DNA of 64,000 nt from JAAELZ01 sp047639475 (GCA_047639475.1 JBLIOD010000007.1:19073-83072), one strand, 5' to 3'; positions 9,491-19,113 are shown, counted from the first letter of the stretch. Notes: generated from the sequence alone by a model not told the origin. Numbers and translations: made by a program.

Positions 9491-10771
9491 TCAGGCTTGA
9501 AAAACCACTTTGCCATTTATAAGCGTTTGCTGAACCTTGCCCCGCATCTGTTTACCGTTAAAAGGGGTGTTTTTGCCTCGACTAAGGAGGCTATCACTGC
9601 TAACTTCCCAAGTTTCATTAGCGTTAAAAATACACAAATCAGCTGCGGCTCCAATGCTTAGATGCCCAGCGTCAATGCCAATTTGTTCAGCTGGATTAGA
9701 AGTGACCAATGCGATGGCATGGTCTAGTTTGCACACTTTTTCTTCAGCCAATTGCAACACCAATGGTAGCAGTGTTTGAAAGCCTACCATGCCGGTAGAG
9801 GCTTCGCTAAAGGGAACCAATTTCGTGTCTTTGCCACGGGATTGGTGATCAGAGCAAATAACTTTTAGTGTGCCGTCTTTTACGCCCTCCCTGAGCGATT
9901 GTTTGTCTTTTAGGCTTCTGAGTGGAGGTTGTACTTTATAACTTGAATCAAACGCGACCATGTCTTCTTCTGATAAATGTAGGTGGTGCGCCGCCACACT
10001 CGCACTGACTGACAAGCCACGCTTTAGTGCATTGCGGATCATGTTAACTGAGCGCCCTGAGGATATAAGATGAATATGTGCCTCCACATTGGCTGTCTCA
10101 ACCAGAGCCAAGTCTCGCGCTACCGCTACAGTCTCGGCAGATTCTGGAATGGCTGGAAGACCTAGTAAGGTGCTGATTTCACCCTCATGAATGCAGCCAT
10201 TGCCTTGTAGGTAAGCATCAATTGGGGTTAAGAATACTTTGATATCATATGTAGAGGCATACTGCATTGCGCGTCTGGCAACCAAGGTGTCAGTGATAGG
10301 TTTTAAGCCATTGCTAACGCCCACGCAGCCAGCTTCTTTGAGCATGGCCATGTCGGTGAGTACTTCGCCTGATAGCCCTCGTGTCATCGCACCCAAGGGG
10401 TGTACGCGTGTTAGGTTAAAATCATTCGCTAGATCTTGTTCTAACAGGGCCGTCGCTGCTAAGTCGATAACGGGTCTTGTGTCCGGTGGGCAAACTAAGC
10501 GAGTTATGCCGCCTGCCAAGGCTGACTGTAGTTCGGTTTCTAAAGCTTGTGCGGAATCGGCGCCAGGCACTCTAACTCGCGCGCATAAATCAATCAGGCC
10601 CGGACAGACAATTTTATTGCTTGCATCTATTTCGTGCAACGCCTTGAAATTTGCGGGTGCTGTTTTTCCAGTAGCGACGATAATGCCATCGCTGATGTAA
10701 ATATTTTGCTGCTGATTGATGCCGTTTTTCGGGTCAATAACCCAGCCATCTTTAATAGTTAGTTGATTCAT
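9491..10771 (-). CDS. pyrC': Non-catalytic dihydroorotase homologue PyrC' (aspartate carbamoyltransferase partner)
   Basis: This 426-residue protein has the type I dihydroorotase fold but appears inactive. The zinc motif normally reading D-x-H-x-H-L-R-E-P-G is D-L-C-A-R-V-R-V-P-G at residues 61-70, so both histidines are replaced (Cys63, Arg65). The late active-site motif is SDHQSRGKD, without the usual APH. In Pseudomonas such a pseudo-dihydroorotase is a structural partner of PyrB, and the same role is likely here because pyrB lies five bases upstream on the same strand. A true dihydroorotase must be encoded elsewhere in the genome. The loss of ligands is read directly; the structural role is inferred. 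Confidence 0.9.
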   Translation of the reverse strand: MNQLTIKDGWVIDPKNGINQQQNIYISDGIIVATGKTAPANFKALHEIDASNKIVCPGLIDLCARVRVPGADSAQALETELQSALAGGITRLVCPPDTRPVIDLAATALLEQDLANDFNLTRVHPLGAMTRGLSGEVLTDMAMLKEAGCVGVSNGLKPITDTLVARRAMQYASTYDIKVFLTPIDAYLQGNGCIHEGEISTLLGLPAIPESAETVAVARDLALVETANVEAHIHLISSGRSVNMIRNALKRGLSVSASVAAHHLHLSEEDMVAFDSSYKVQPPLRSLKDKQSLREGVKDGTLKVICSDHQSRGKDTKLVPFSEASTGMVGFQTLLPLVLQLAEEKVCKLDHAIALVTSNPAEQIGIDAGHLSIGAAADLCIFNANETWEVSSDSLLSRGKNTPFNGKQMRGKVQQTLINGKVVFQA

Positions 10772-10776
10772 CGTAA

Positions 10777-11766
10777 TTAGCGGTCTAGAGATTGTTGAGA
10801 GCTGGGGTCTAGTAGCATCGCCATGATAGCCATCCGTACCACAATGCCATTGGTGACCTGCGCCAAGATGACAGATTGTGGCCCGTCGGCAACATCTGAC
10901 GCAATCTCTAGGCCTCGATTCATCGGTCCGGGGTGCATGACTATCGCTTTTTCTGCGGCTAATTTAACCCGGCTTTGTGTTAAGCCAAAGCGATCAAAAT
11001 ATTCCTGCTGACTGGGAATTTGTTGTCCATCCATGCGTTCATGTTGTAGCCGTAGCATCATGATGGCGTCGACGCCTTGAAGGCCTGCATCCATGTCGGA
11101 GTAAGCGATAACACCCATTGATTCAATCTTGGTCGGTATCAGTGTGCGAGGGCCGATGACCCTTATCTCTTTTGCACCCAGTATACGTAATGCGTGTATT
11201 TGCGAGCGGGCTACCCGTGAATGTAGGACATCGCCAACGATTGCGACCGTCAAGCCTTCAATTGAGCCTTTAGCTTGGCGGAGAGTAAACATGTCTAACA
11301 TGGCCTGAGTGGGGTGAGCATGTCGACCATCTCCCGCATTGATGACCTTAACGTGTGGTGGCAAGTGTTGAGCGATTAGCTGAGAGGCACCACTGGCACG
11401 GTCTCTTACAACAAATAAATCCACGTGCATGGCTTCAAGTGTGTGGATAGTGTCGAGTATTGTTTCCCCTTTGGTGGTCGACATTCGGCTTGCGTCGAGA
11501 TTAATTACTTCAGCGCCCAAACGCTTAGCGGCAATTTCAAAAGTTGTGCGCGTCCGAGTGCTGGGTTCAAAAAACACATTTATCACCGTTTTGCCGTCTA
11601 GCAACTTAGATTTCTTGATTTGATGCGTCTTTGGCTCGATGAAGGTAGCCGCCAAGTCGAGAATGCGGGTTAGCATACCTCTGTCATGGGCTGAGGTGGT
11701 CAGGAAATGTAGCAGTTGCCCTGTTAGGCTCACTTCTAAATTAGCATTTTCGTTATTTAGATTCAT
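10777..11766 (-). CDS. pyrB: Aspartate carbamoyltransferase catalytic chain
   Basis: PyrB joins carbamoyl phosphate and aspartate in the first committed step of pyrimidine synthesis. The 329-residue protein shows the carbamoyl-phosphate loop FFEPSTRTRTTFE (residues 65-77), the HPTQAMLDMFTL motif, the aspartate-binding MMLRLQHERM and the C-terminal HPGPMNRGLEI. The N-terminal extension of about 15 residues is seen in Pseudomonas-type enzymes that pair with PyrC'. pyrC' follows after five bases. No pyrR lies upstream, although many relatives have one between ruvX and pyrB. A 174-base leader separates pyrB from ruvX. Confidence 0.96.
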   Translation of the reverse strand: MNLNNENANLEVSLTGQLLHFLTTSAHDRGMLTRILDLAATFIEPKTHQIKKSKLLDGKTVINVFFEPSTRTRTTFEIAAKRLGAEVINLDASRMSTTKGETILDTIHTLEAMHVDLFVVRDRASGASQLIAQHLPPHVKVINAGDGRHAHPTQAMLDMFTLRQAKGSIEGLTVAIVGDVLHSRVARSQIHALRILGAKEIRVIGPRTLIPTKIESMGVIAYSDMDAGLQGVDAIMMLRLQHERMDGQQIPSQQEYFDRFGLTQSRVKLAAEKAIVMHPGPMNRGLEIASDVADGPQSVILAQVTNGIVVRMAIMAMLLDPSSQQSLDR

Positions 11767-11940
11767 GCGCGGTCAGCTCAAGGAGCGGTCTTGGAAGTAG
11801 ATTGAGTTAGGGGGAGCGATCGCTTAGATAAGCAGCGTGCACAAGAAGAAAGAGGCCAAGCAGGCTTTCAACAGTAAATTGAAATAATTAACGATAATAA
11901 AGGGAAACAAGTCAAAAATTCTCTTCATTAATCGCATAGT

Positions 11941-12369
11941 CTAATTTTGCTCGAAGTAGGCCTGCATAATCAACTCTGCTGCCAAAGAATCTCGCATTAA
12001 TATTTTGCTCTTAGAGAGCCGTTTACCTGCTTGTAGAGTACTTCGTATGGTTCTATCAGCTTCGCTAGAACTATATCGTTCATCGGCATAAGCGACGGAG
12101 AGCAGGGTTTTCGTTTCCATCAATGTGCCCAGTTTCCTGATTTTGATGCTCATCTCAGTTTCTTCACCCTGTTGGTTGAGCGGCTGCCCAAGTATCAGCT
12201 TTTTGACTCGCCACTCCTTTATTATTGCATTGAGTTTGAGCCAGTCCAGTTTACCTTGAAGGTTGGTGATGGGTGGCAATGGTTGGGTGGTCATTGTCAA
12301 GGTGTTGCCGACAGCTAAGCCGACACGTTTGGTGCCGTAATCAATGGCAAGCAGTGTTTCAGTGACCAT
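11941..12369 (-). CDS. ruvX: RuvX/YqgF-family putative Holliday junction resolvase
   Basis: This 142-residue RNase H-fold protein belongs to the RuvX/YqgF family, implicated in Holliday junction resolution or 16S rRNA 5' processing. Acidic catalytic residues sit in LLAIDYGTKRVGLAVG (Asp10), YADERYSS, and RDSLAAELIMQAYFEQ near the C terminus. It follows yqgE by 15 bases on the minus strand, the usual gammaproteobacterial order. Length and motifs are normal. Confidence 0.93.
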   Translation of the reverse strand: MVTETLLAIDYGTKRVGLAVGNTLTMTTQPLPPITNLQGKLDWLKLNAIIKEWRVKKLILGQPLNQQGEETEMSIKIRKLGTLMETKTLLSVAYADERYSSSEADRTIRSTLQAGKRLSKSKILMRDSLAAELIMQAYFEQN

Positions 12370-12384
12370 TATCGGGAAAATTGA

Positions 12385-12948
12385 TCAAGCATGACCGACA
12401 CGGTGAGAGATCCTTGATAGGTCAATTCCTGATTGCTCAACTACTTTTTTGGCAAGCTCTGTTGGAGGGGTATCAAAAATCACCGGATGATCCGCTGGAC
12501 TATGAAACCAAGCATTTTCTTCAAGTTCCATTTCCAATTGGCCTGCGGCCCAACCAGCATAACCCAACAAGAAAAGGTAATCTTCGGGCCCTTCACCATT
12601 GCTGATGGCTTCTAAGATGTCAGCAGAGCTAGTTAAAAATAAAAAGTCACTTATGGGTAGCGTTGCTTCCCATTGCCCTTTTATCGAATGCAAAATAAAC
12701 CCGGCTTCTGGTTGAACGGGGCCGCCGTACAGAATGAGCTGCTCTGGTGTTGTTAGTTTATCGATAGGCAATTGCATTTGAAGAAACACTTCTTGCAAGC
12801 TTTGGCTAATTGGTTGGTTAATGATCAACGCAATCGCGCCTTCATCGTTGTGCTGACATACCAAAGAGATAGAGTCAGCAAAACGTGGGTCTTGCATGTT
12901 GGGCATCGCAACTAAAAAATGATTTTCTAAGCTGTTGCTAATCGTCAT
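12385..12948 (-). CDS. yqgE: YqgE/AlgH (UPF0301) family protein
   Basis: This belongs to the YqgE/AlgH family (DUF179), whose molecular role is unsettled. I place the start at ATG 12948, giving MTISNSLENHFLVAMPNM, which matches the conserved N terminus. A longer frame would add 15 residues overlapping tonB. The family motifs FADSISLVCQHNDEGAIALIIN, LYGGPVQPEAGFILH and FLLGYAGWAAGQLEMELEENAW are all present. It starts two bases after the tonB stop and precedes ruvX, a conserved neighbourhood. Confidence 0.92.
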   Translation of the reverse strand: MTISNSLENHFLVAMPNMQDPRFADSISLVCQHNDEGAIALIINQPISQSLQEVFLQMQLPIDKLTTPEQLILYGGPVQPEAGFILHSIKGQWEATLPISDFLFLTSSADILEAISNGEGPEDYLFLLGYAGWAAGQLEMELEENAWFHSPADHPVIFDTPPTELAKKVVEQSGIDLSRISHRVGHA

Positions 12949-12950
12949 AG

Positions 12951-13730
12951 CTAGTAGGCGGTGCTGGAAACGTTGTTGTGCTTGAACTGCCACGTACGGA
13001 TAATATGTACGATTACATTATTGTCTGAGGTTTCAGGTAGTGCTGGATAGGGCGCGGCTGCATTAACGATATCTATCGCAGCCTGATCAATGGTAGGGTT
13101 GCCTGAAGACTTTACGATGTCCACGCGCAATAATGACCCATTTGAGCGAATTACAGCATCTAAGATGAGGCTGCCGCTTAAGGCGGCCTGGCTAATATTC
13201 TTGGGATAGTTTGAGTTGCCGTAGCTTTCTACATGTTGGCGCCAGCTTTCTTTGTAATCATCAAATTCGCCGTCGTTGCTGTATGAAGTAGTGAAAACCT
13301 CTCGGGCCTCAGCGTCCATAATTTGCTGGCCTTGGCGTAGTTCTTGTACTATTTTAGCTTGTTGTTTCCGTAGTCTTTCTAGTTCTTTTGCTATGTTGTC
13401 TAAAGCACTATTTTTTGACTGAACTACTTCTGTAACAGCACTAGGGTTTTTTGTAGTTTCAGTAACCTCGACCGTTTCACTGTCTGGTTCAATTGACTCC
13501 ATCTCGTGGTTAAATGACTGTACCGCTTGGTCATTTGGAGAGTCACTGTCCACCTGAGTATCTGAGTGCAGTTTTACTTTGATGACAGTGTCGCTCTGCT
13601 GGAGTGCCGGTTTACTGATATAGAAACTCAAACCCAATAACACAATAATGTGCATTAATGTAGAGCCGGAGAGATTCCATTTTATGGATTCACTCAGAGC
13701 CTTGGCGATGGGTACAGACTTAATTTTCAA
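12951..13730 (-). CDS. tonB: TonB-family energy transducer
   Basis: This 259-residue protein has the layout of TonB. An N-terminal membrane anchor lies at about residues 19-38 (LSGSTLMHIIVLLGLSFYIS), followed by a periplasmic linker and a C-terminal TonB domain from about residue 170. That domain has YPKNISQAALSGSLILDAVI and IRTWQF near the end. The linker is acidic and coiled-coil-like (ELERLRKQQAKIVQELRQGQQ) rather than the proline-rich one of classical TonB. No exbB or exbD is nearby. A TonB gene at this place beside yqgE-ruvX is common in relatives and may serve a role outside iron uptake. Confidence 0.85.
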   Translation of the reverse strand: MKIKSVPIAKALSESIKWNLSGSTLMHIIVLLGLSFYISKPALQQSDTVIKVKLHSDTQVDSDSPNDQAVQSFNHEMESIEPDSETVEVTETTKNPSAVTEVVQSKNSALDNIAKELERLRKQQAKIVQELRQGQQIMDAEAREVFTTSYSNDGEFDDYKESWRQHVESYGNSNYPKNISQAALSGSLILDAVIRSNGSLLRVDIVKSSGNPTIDQAAIDIVNAAAPYPALPETSDNNVIVHIIRTWQFKHNNVSSTAY

Positions 13731-13868
13731 GTGCGATAAATGTGGCGTGGTGAACCATGGCTTGGCATGCTATATTTCGCTTATTATACGACGTGAAGCT
13801 CTCATTATGTGCGAAACACGTTCGTTTTTTTGCCTTATAGTAGGCCCAATATAGCTTCAGTGCTTACG

Positions 13869-14660
13869 ATGTTACCTTTGCTTGAAATCCTAGTCCCTCT
13901 CATTAAAGCCGCAGCTGAGGATTGTTTTAAGCAGCACTGCGAACTAGAGCGTACGTTTAAGGATGATGGGAGCTTTGTTACTCAAATGGATGAGCAACTG
14001 CAAAAGGACATTACCGACAGATTAAAGCAAGCTTATCCTCAATATACGCTGTTAGGTGAGGAAATGACACGCGGTGAGCAGCAGGCCTTACTTGATGACT
14101 CGGCGTCTGGTTTATGGGTGTTAGACCCTATCGATGGAACCACTAATTTCTCAACCGGTTTTCCTGTGTATGGCGTGTCCTTGGCGTTCGTTCAGAGTGG
14201 GCAGACACGATTGGCTATCGTTTACGACCCTGTCAGAGATGAGTGTTTTACCGCAATTAATGGCGAAGGGGCTTGGCTGAATGAAAATAAGCTGACGCGC
14301 TCAGAAGTCACAGAGTTGAGTGAATGTATCGCCAATGTCGATTACAAAAGGCTGACCGGAGATATGGCCAGCCAGTTGGTTATTTGTCCACCTTATCGGT
14401 CGCAACGTAATTTGGGGAGCAGCGTTATTGAGTGGTGTTGGTTGGCTGCAGGACGATTCCAAGTCTACCTGCACGGTGGTCAGCATTTATGGGATTACGC
14501 AGCTGCGCAGCTAATTTTGAGCGAAGCAGGCGGTAAAGCAAGTGGTATGAACGGCTCAGCTATTCGAGTAGATACTTTGTCGAAACAATCAGTGGTGGCA
14601 GCGGGCAATTCTGAGCTTTATGTTAAGTGGTTTAAGTGGATACAAGGGCAAACTAGTTAA
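13869..14660 (+). CDS. Inositol monophosphatase family phosphatase
   Basis: This magnesium-dependent phosphatase belongs to the inositol-monophosphatase/CysQ/histidinol-phosphatase superfamily. Metal-site motifs are visible: GEEM, then WVLDPIDGTTNFSTGFP and the C-terminal WDYAAAQLILSEAGG. The start is taken at ATG 13869 (MLPLLEILVPLIKAAA), since the frame open from 13809 adds 20 residues that do not look conserved; GTG 13860 is another option. It is divergent from tonB. The substrate cannot be told from sequence. Inositol phosphate, histidinol phosphate and 3'-phosphoadenosine 5'-phosphate are all possible for this family. Confidence 0.85.
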   Translation: MLPLLEILVPLIKAAAEDCFKQHCELERTFKDDGSFVTQMDEQLQKDITDRLKQAYPQYTLLGEEMTRGEQQALLDDSASGLWVLDPIDGTTNFSTGFPVYGVSLAFVQSGQTRLAIVYDPVRDECFTAINGEGAWLNENKLTRSEVTELSECIANVDYKRLTGDMASQLVICPPYRSQRNLGSSVIEWCWLAAGRFQVYLHGGQHLWDYAAAQLILSEAGGKASGMNGSAIRVDTLSKQSVVAAGNSELYVKWFKWIQGQTS

Positions 14661-14675
14661 TCGATAAGTGAGCAC

Positions 14676-15323
14676 TTAGAACTGTGTATCTAAGTTGCGC
14701 TTAATAGCCAATCCAATGTCTTTTTGTTTATCGCCTGCATCATCACCGATGCCTTCTACAATGCCACTTTGGTTGCCGATAGAATGATTTTGATTTAATT
14801 TGCTCTTCATCGTATAGGAATGGACCTCGATTTCAAACCCTATAATGGCTTTACACATTGCATCGATATAATCGTCAGGCGCGTCGCCTACTTTCCATGG
14901 AATCGGTTGATCTGATTCGTACTCTTCAGTCAATCGATTTAAAAAGGCTAACAACCACTTATCATCGTCAATAAGAGTGAGGGTGCCGTGGACATGAGCG
15001 ACTTGGTAATCCCACGTAGGTACTGCCATACCAGTTTGTTTTTTGGTGTCGTACCAATTGGGCGTGATATAGCAGTCAGCGCCAAGGAAAACGCATAAAC
15101 AAGGTTGCGGCTCCTTTAATTTTCTCACCAAGGGATTAAGTCGAGCGAAGTGTCCTTGTAGCTTAGAAGGCTTGCCGTCGGCATCCAATAAGAGCTGCAC
15201 GGGAATGTGATTTGCCTCTAACTCGCCTTCAATCGAAGTGGTGAGTGTTGTAAAGGCGTTAGTCGCGATAAATTGGTTAATCTCTTTTACGTCGTTAACT
15301 TCAAAGTGCTTCGGCAGATACAT
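14676..15323 (-). CDS. PaiB-like FMN-binding-fold protein
   Basis: This 215-residue protein belongs to the PaiB family of split-barrel, flavin-binding-like proteins, first described as negative regulators of sporulation and protease genes in Bacillus. The opening MYLPKHFEVNDVKEINQFI, then ANHIPVQLLLD and GHFARLNPLVRKL, and later VPTWDYQVAHVHGTL, match the family well. It stands alone, convergent with the phosphatase gene (15 bases between stops). Its role outside Bacillus is unclear; I do not claim that it is a regulator here. Confidence 0.82.
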   Translation of the reverse strand: MYLPKHFEVNDVKEINQFIATNAFTTLTTSIEGELEANHIPVQLLLDADGKPSKLQGHFARLNPLVRKLKEPQPCLCVFLGADCYITPNWYDTKKQTGMAVPTWDYQVAHVHGTLTLIDDDKWLLAFLNRLTEEYESDQPIPWKVGDAPDDYIDAMCKAIIGFEIEVHSYTMKSKLNQNHSIGNQSGIVEGIGDDAGDKQKDIGLAIKRNLDTQF

Positions 15324-15499
15324 AATAGTTATTGGCTAACAGTTCTTGATTAGACGGTAATGCTAAATTAAACCGTCGTTGTCGCATAGGCTTTACTTCA
15401 GTTAAGGAAAATTACGGTTGACGCCCAATTTATACTTTTTAAAAAGTCGCTGCATAAGATATAATATAGGCAGGCATAGTTAACCATAAGTATATATTT

Positions 15500-18160
15500 A
15501 TGAACAATAGTTTCGGCTCCAGCAAAACCTTATCTGTGTCAGGCACAGATTATAAAATTCACTCTCTAAAAGTCCTAGAAGGCCAGGCTGATTTAACAAG
15601 GCTTCCCTATTCGCTTAAGATCTTGTTAGAGAACTTATTGCGCCACGAAGATGGTGAAAATATTACTCGCGAAGACATCCTAGTTTTGGCTAATTGGGAT
15701 GCGGACGCAGAACCTAGTGTTGAGATTGCCTTCACGCCTGCACGTGTATTGATGCAAGATTTTACCGGTGTGCCAGCGGTGGTAGACTTAGCGGCGATGC
15801 GTGATGCGATGGAAGTGTTGGGCGGTGACCCAAATAAGATCAATCCGTTGAGCCCAGCTGATTTAGTCATAGATCACTCGGTGATGGTAGATAGTTTTGG
15901 CACGGCAAATGCCTTGTTGCAAAATACTGATAGAGAGTATGAGCGTAATGCAGAACGTTACGAGTTCCTAAAGTGGGGTCAATCCGCTTTTACCGACTTT
16001 AAAGTGGTGCCACCTTCAACGGGTATCGTTCATCAAGTAAATCTTGAGAACTTGGCACAGGTGGTATTTTCACGCACCGTGGACAACGAACTTTGCGCTT
16101 ATCCAGACACGGTAGTCGGCACGGACTCACACACGACCATGATAAATGGTATCGGTGTATTGGGGTGGGGTGTTGGTGGTATAGAAGCCGAAGCAGCAAT
16201 GCTAGGCCAGCCTATCACTATGTTGATTCCGCAAGTCGTCGGTTTCAAGTTAACAGGAGAATTAACCGAAGGCGTTACCGCTACCGACCTGGTACTCACG
16301 GTGGTTGAAATGTTGCGTGGCCTTGGCGTTGTAGGTAAATTTGTAGAGTTTTACGGCGATGGATTGGATCATTTATCATTAGCTGATCAGGCCACTATTG
16401 CTAATATGGCTCCGGAGTACGGTGCGACTTGCGGTATTTTTCCGATAGATCAAGAAGCTCTAAATTACATGCATCTTTCCGGTCGCAGTGAAGATCAAAT
16501 TGCGCTGGTTGAAGCTTATGCACGCGAGCAAGGCATGTTCCGTGAGACGGGCGATGTTGATCCCAATTTCAGTGATACACTTGAATTAGATATTTCAACT
16601 GTCCAGCCCTGTATTGCGGGCCCTAAGCGTCCACAAGATCGAATTAACTTAACCGATGCAAAAACGGTTATTGCTGCCGCACAAGCTGAGCTAAGCGGGG
16701 CTGCAGAAGTTCGTTCTGCTACTGTGGTGATGAACGGTGAAGACGTTGAAATGCACGATGGTGATGTGGTGATTGCGGCTATTACTTCTTGTACTAACAC
16801 CTCAAACCCCAGTGTAGTGATGGCGGCGGGCTTGGTTGCACAGAAGGCTGTTGAACTTGGTTTGTCAGTTAAGCCATGGGTTAAAACCTCATTGGCTCCA
16901 GGTTCACGCGTGGTAACAGAGTATCTAGAGAAAGCCGGTTTAATGGAGCCTTTGTCTCAATTGGGTTTTGATGTAGTAGGGTACGGTTGTACTACTTGTA
17001 TCGGTAACTCAGGTCCATTGCCTGCGCCGGTATCAGAAGCGATTCTGAAGCAAGATCTGGTTGTCAGCTCTGTGTTATCAGGTAACCGTAACTTTGAAGG
17101 TCGTGTACATGCCGAAGTGAAGATGAACTTTCTGGCTTCACCGCCATTAGTCGTTGCTTACGCGCTAGCAGGAACCACCAGCATTGACTTAACCACCGAG
17201 CCATTAGGCACGGATAAGAATGGTAACGACGTGTTTATGAGTGACCTTTGGCCAAGTCAGGCAAGCGTAAATGCCGCGATTAACTCAGCGTTATCTCGTG
17301 AAATGTTCATGGAAAAATACGCTGATGTGACCAAAGGCGATGAGCACTGGCAAGCAGTGCCTACGACTGATGCCAAGCGCTTTGCATGGCAGGGTGACTC
17401 AACTTATGTGCAACAGCCTCCGTACTTTGTAGACATGAGTAAACAAGCACCCGGCTTTGGTGATATCAAAGGTGCGAGAGTATTGGCACGATTGGGTGAT
17501 TCAATCACCACTGATCATATCTCGCCAGCAGGCGCGATTAAGGCGGATTCTCCAGCGGGCGCTTTTTTATCTGAAGCGGGCGTTGATCGCAGAGAATTTA
17601 ACTCATATGGTTCTCGTCGTGGTAACCATGAAATTATGATGCGTGGCACATTTGCCAATATTCGATTACGTAATGAATTAGCACCGGGTACAGAAGGGGG
17701 ATGGACATCTCACCAACCTAGCGGTGAAGTGATGCCTATTTTTCATGCGGCAGAGCAATATCGCGAAGAAGGCACGCCATTGATGATCATTGGCGGTAAA
17801 GAATATGGCACTGGCTCTTCTCGAGATTGGGCAGCAAAAGGCGTTAACTTGCTGGGCGTTAAAGCAGTTATTGTTGAAAGCTTTGAACGAATTCACCGCT
17901 CAAACTTAGTGGGTATGGGCGTTCTCCCATTGCAATTCAAAGAGGGCGACTCGCGTGAGACGCTAGGTTTAACCGGCACAGAGACTTACGATATTCAGGG
18001 CGTGAATATGGGCGCTAAAGAAGTCACTATCACGGTAACGGCTGAAGATGGGTCGGCTAGTTCATTCGTAGCGCAAGTTCGTATAGATACACCTAAAGAA
18101 TGGGAGTACTACGAACACGGTGGTATTCTGCACTACGTGTTGAGGCAATTGGCTGCCTGA
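15500..18160 (+). CDS. acnA: Aconitate hydratase A
   Basis: AcnA interconverts citrate and isocitrate in the TCA cycle using a [4Fe-4S] cluster, and may bind mRNA when the cluster is lost. The 886-residue protein has the cluster cysteines at Cys431 (TSCTNTSNP) and Cys497/Cys500 (GCTTCIGNSG). The swivel domain carries GDSITTDHISPAG, NSYGSRRGNHEIMMRGTFANIR and GTGSSRDWAAKG. Length and order match the IRP1/AcnA type. A TATAAT hexamer lies at 15460-15465, about 35 bases before the start, but I see no clear partner -35. A strong hairpin terminator follows the gene. Confidence 0.97.
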   Translation: MNNSFGSSKTLSVSGTDYKIHSLKVLEGQADLTRLPYSLKILLENLLRHEDGENITREDILVLANWDADAEPSVEIAFTPARVLMQDFTGVPAVVDLAAMRDAMEVLGGDPNKINPLSPADLVIDHSVMVDSFGTANALLQNTDREYERNAERYEFLKWGQSAFTDFKVVPPSTGIVHQVNLENLAQVVFSRTVDNELCAYPDTVVGTDSHTTMINGIGVLGWGVGGIEAEAAMLGQPITMLIPQVVGFKLTGELTEGVTATDLVLTVVEMLRGLGVVGKFVEFYGDGLDHLSLADQATIANMAPEYGATCGIFPIDQEALNYMHLSGRSEDQIALVEAYAREQGMFRETGDVDPNFSDTLELDISTVQPCIAGPKRPQDRINLTDAKTVIAAAQAELSGAAEVRSATVVMNGEDVEMHDGDVVIAAITSCTNTSNPSVVMAAGLVAQKAVELGLSVKPWVKTSLAPGSRVVTEYLEKAGLMEPLSQLGFDVVGYGCTTCIGNSGPLPAPVSEAILKQDLVVSSVLSGNRNFEGRVHAEVKMNFLASPPLVVAYALAGTTSIDLTTEPLGTDKNGNDVFMSDLWPSQASVNAAINSALSREMFMEKYADVTKGDEHWQAVPTTDAKRFAWQGDSTYVQQPPYFVDMSKQAPGFGDIKGARVLARLGDSITTDHISPAGAIKADSPAGAFLSEAGVDRREFNSYGSRRGNHEIMMRGTFANIRLRNELAPGTEGGWTSHQPSGEVMPIFHAAEQYREEGTPLMIIGGKEYGTGSSRDWAAKGVNLLGVKAVIVESFERIHRSNLVGMGVLPLQFKEGDSRETLGLTGTETYDIQGVNMGAKEVTITVTAEDGSASSFVAQVRIDTPKEWEYYEHGGILHYVLRQLAA

Positions 18161-18182
18161 AAATCAGAACAACCTTAAGTAT

Positions 18183-18219
18183 AAAAAGCCCGTTCCGGTT
18201 TATCTAGAGCGGGCTTTTT
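18183..18219. terminator. Bidirectional terminator between acnA and the rhomboid gene
   Basis: A ten-base inverted repeat (AAAAAGCCCG at 18183-18192 and CGGGCTTTTT at 18210-18219) ends in T runs on both strands. It lies between the convergent stops of acnA and the rhomboid gene, so it can serve both. Confidence 0.85.
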
Positions 18220-18234
18220 AGTGGGGGAAAGAGA

Positions 18235-19113
18235 TTAATGAAACGCGAGTAACCAAGCACCAACAAAAATTGAAAAGCTAGCAAAGAACATCACTTTCTG
18301 GATAGATTGATCAATTTTATCGGTTTGGTTTCGTGTGAAGAATATCCACGAAGCCGCGGCAATGCAACCGCAGAAATATCCTGCTAAATGCGCTATCACA
18401 TCAGTATTTTCTCCTGCTGTTCCCGTGAAAGCCAGTAATGCTAACGTGGCGATAAACGGCAGCCAACGGCGTATCCCGCGCTGGGCGTAACTATATCTGT
18501 CGTTCAGTGCAAATACGCCAAGAATCCCTAGCGCAGCAAAAACCATAGTAGATGCTCCAATGGATAGATGTAAGCTACTATGTAAATAGGCGTTTAAATA
18601 GTTTCCGGCAGCGCCTGATAACAAGATCATTAGCCAAGCCGCCGAGCTGCCAATATGCTGCGCGACCAATAGGCCAAATAAGGCGCCAAAGCCAAGGTTG
18701 CCTGCTAAATGAGCAATATCACCATGTAAGCTCAATGCTGTGATGGTGCGCCACCATTCACCATCGAGTATTTTTTCAGAATGGGCGACGCCATGATGAT
18801 ACCAATCAAGTCCTAAGCTTTGTGTCGATTTAAGTGCGCCGACTATAAGTAAAATCAAGCCGTACATATAGGCGCCGATATAGCCTTTGGAGAAGCGGTG
18901 TAATGGGCGTGAGAGTGACTCTTCAGGCGTGTTCTCGCGAAGGTAGGATTGCAACTGCTGATAGGCTAGCGGAGCGGTGTCTTCTTCTACCAATAAATAG
19001 TAGCGATCGTCGTGTTCGACAACTTGGCCAGTCATGTTCATCGCTTGCAACACGAAATTATACTCGTGGCAGCGATTGATGGTTTGGGAATGAAATAAAG
19101 CGATAAGAGGCAT
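18235..19113 (-). CDS. Rhomboid-family intramembrane serine protease
   Basis: This integral membrane protein has the rhomboid core. The catalytic serine is Ser188 in SIGASTMVFAALG and the catalytic histidine is His242 in AHLAGYFCG, with the oxyanion-region His136 in HLAGNLGFGALFG. Conserved EWWRTITALSLHGD precedes it. The N-terminal 75 residues form a cytoplasmic domain before the first membrane segment (about 78-95). At least six membrane segments follow. It would cleave single-pass membrane proteins, but no substrate candidate is adjacent. It is convergent with acnA. Confidence 0.88.
   Translation of the reverse strand: MPLIALFHSQTINRCHEYNFVLQAMNMTGQVVEHDDRYYLLVEEDTAPLAYQQLQSYLRENTPEESLSRPLHRFSKGYIGAYMYGLILLIVGALKSTQSLGLDWYHHGVAHSEKILDGEWWRTITALSLHGDIAHLAGNLGFGALFGLLVAQHIGSSAAWLMILLSGAAGNYLNAYLHSSLHLSIGASTMVFAALGILGVFALNDRYSYAQRGIRRWLPFIATLALLAFTGTAGENTDVIAHLAGYFCGCIAAASWIFFTRNQTDKIDQSIQKVMFFASFSIFVGAWLLAFH

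Noticed and set aside
15418..15465. Sigma-70 promoter for acnA with TTGACG and TATAAT
   Set aside because: The two hexamers are 36 bases apart, too far for a -35/-10 pair; only the TATAAT is mentioned in the gene entry.
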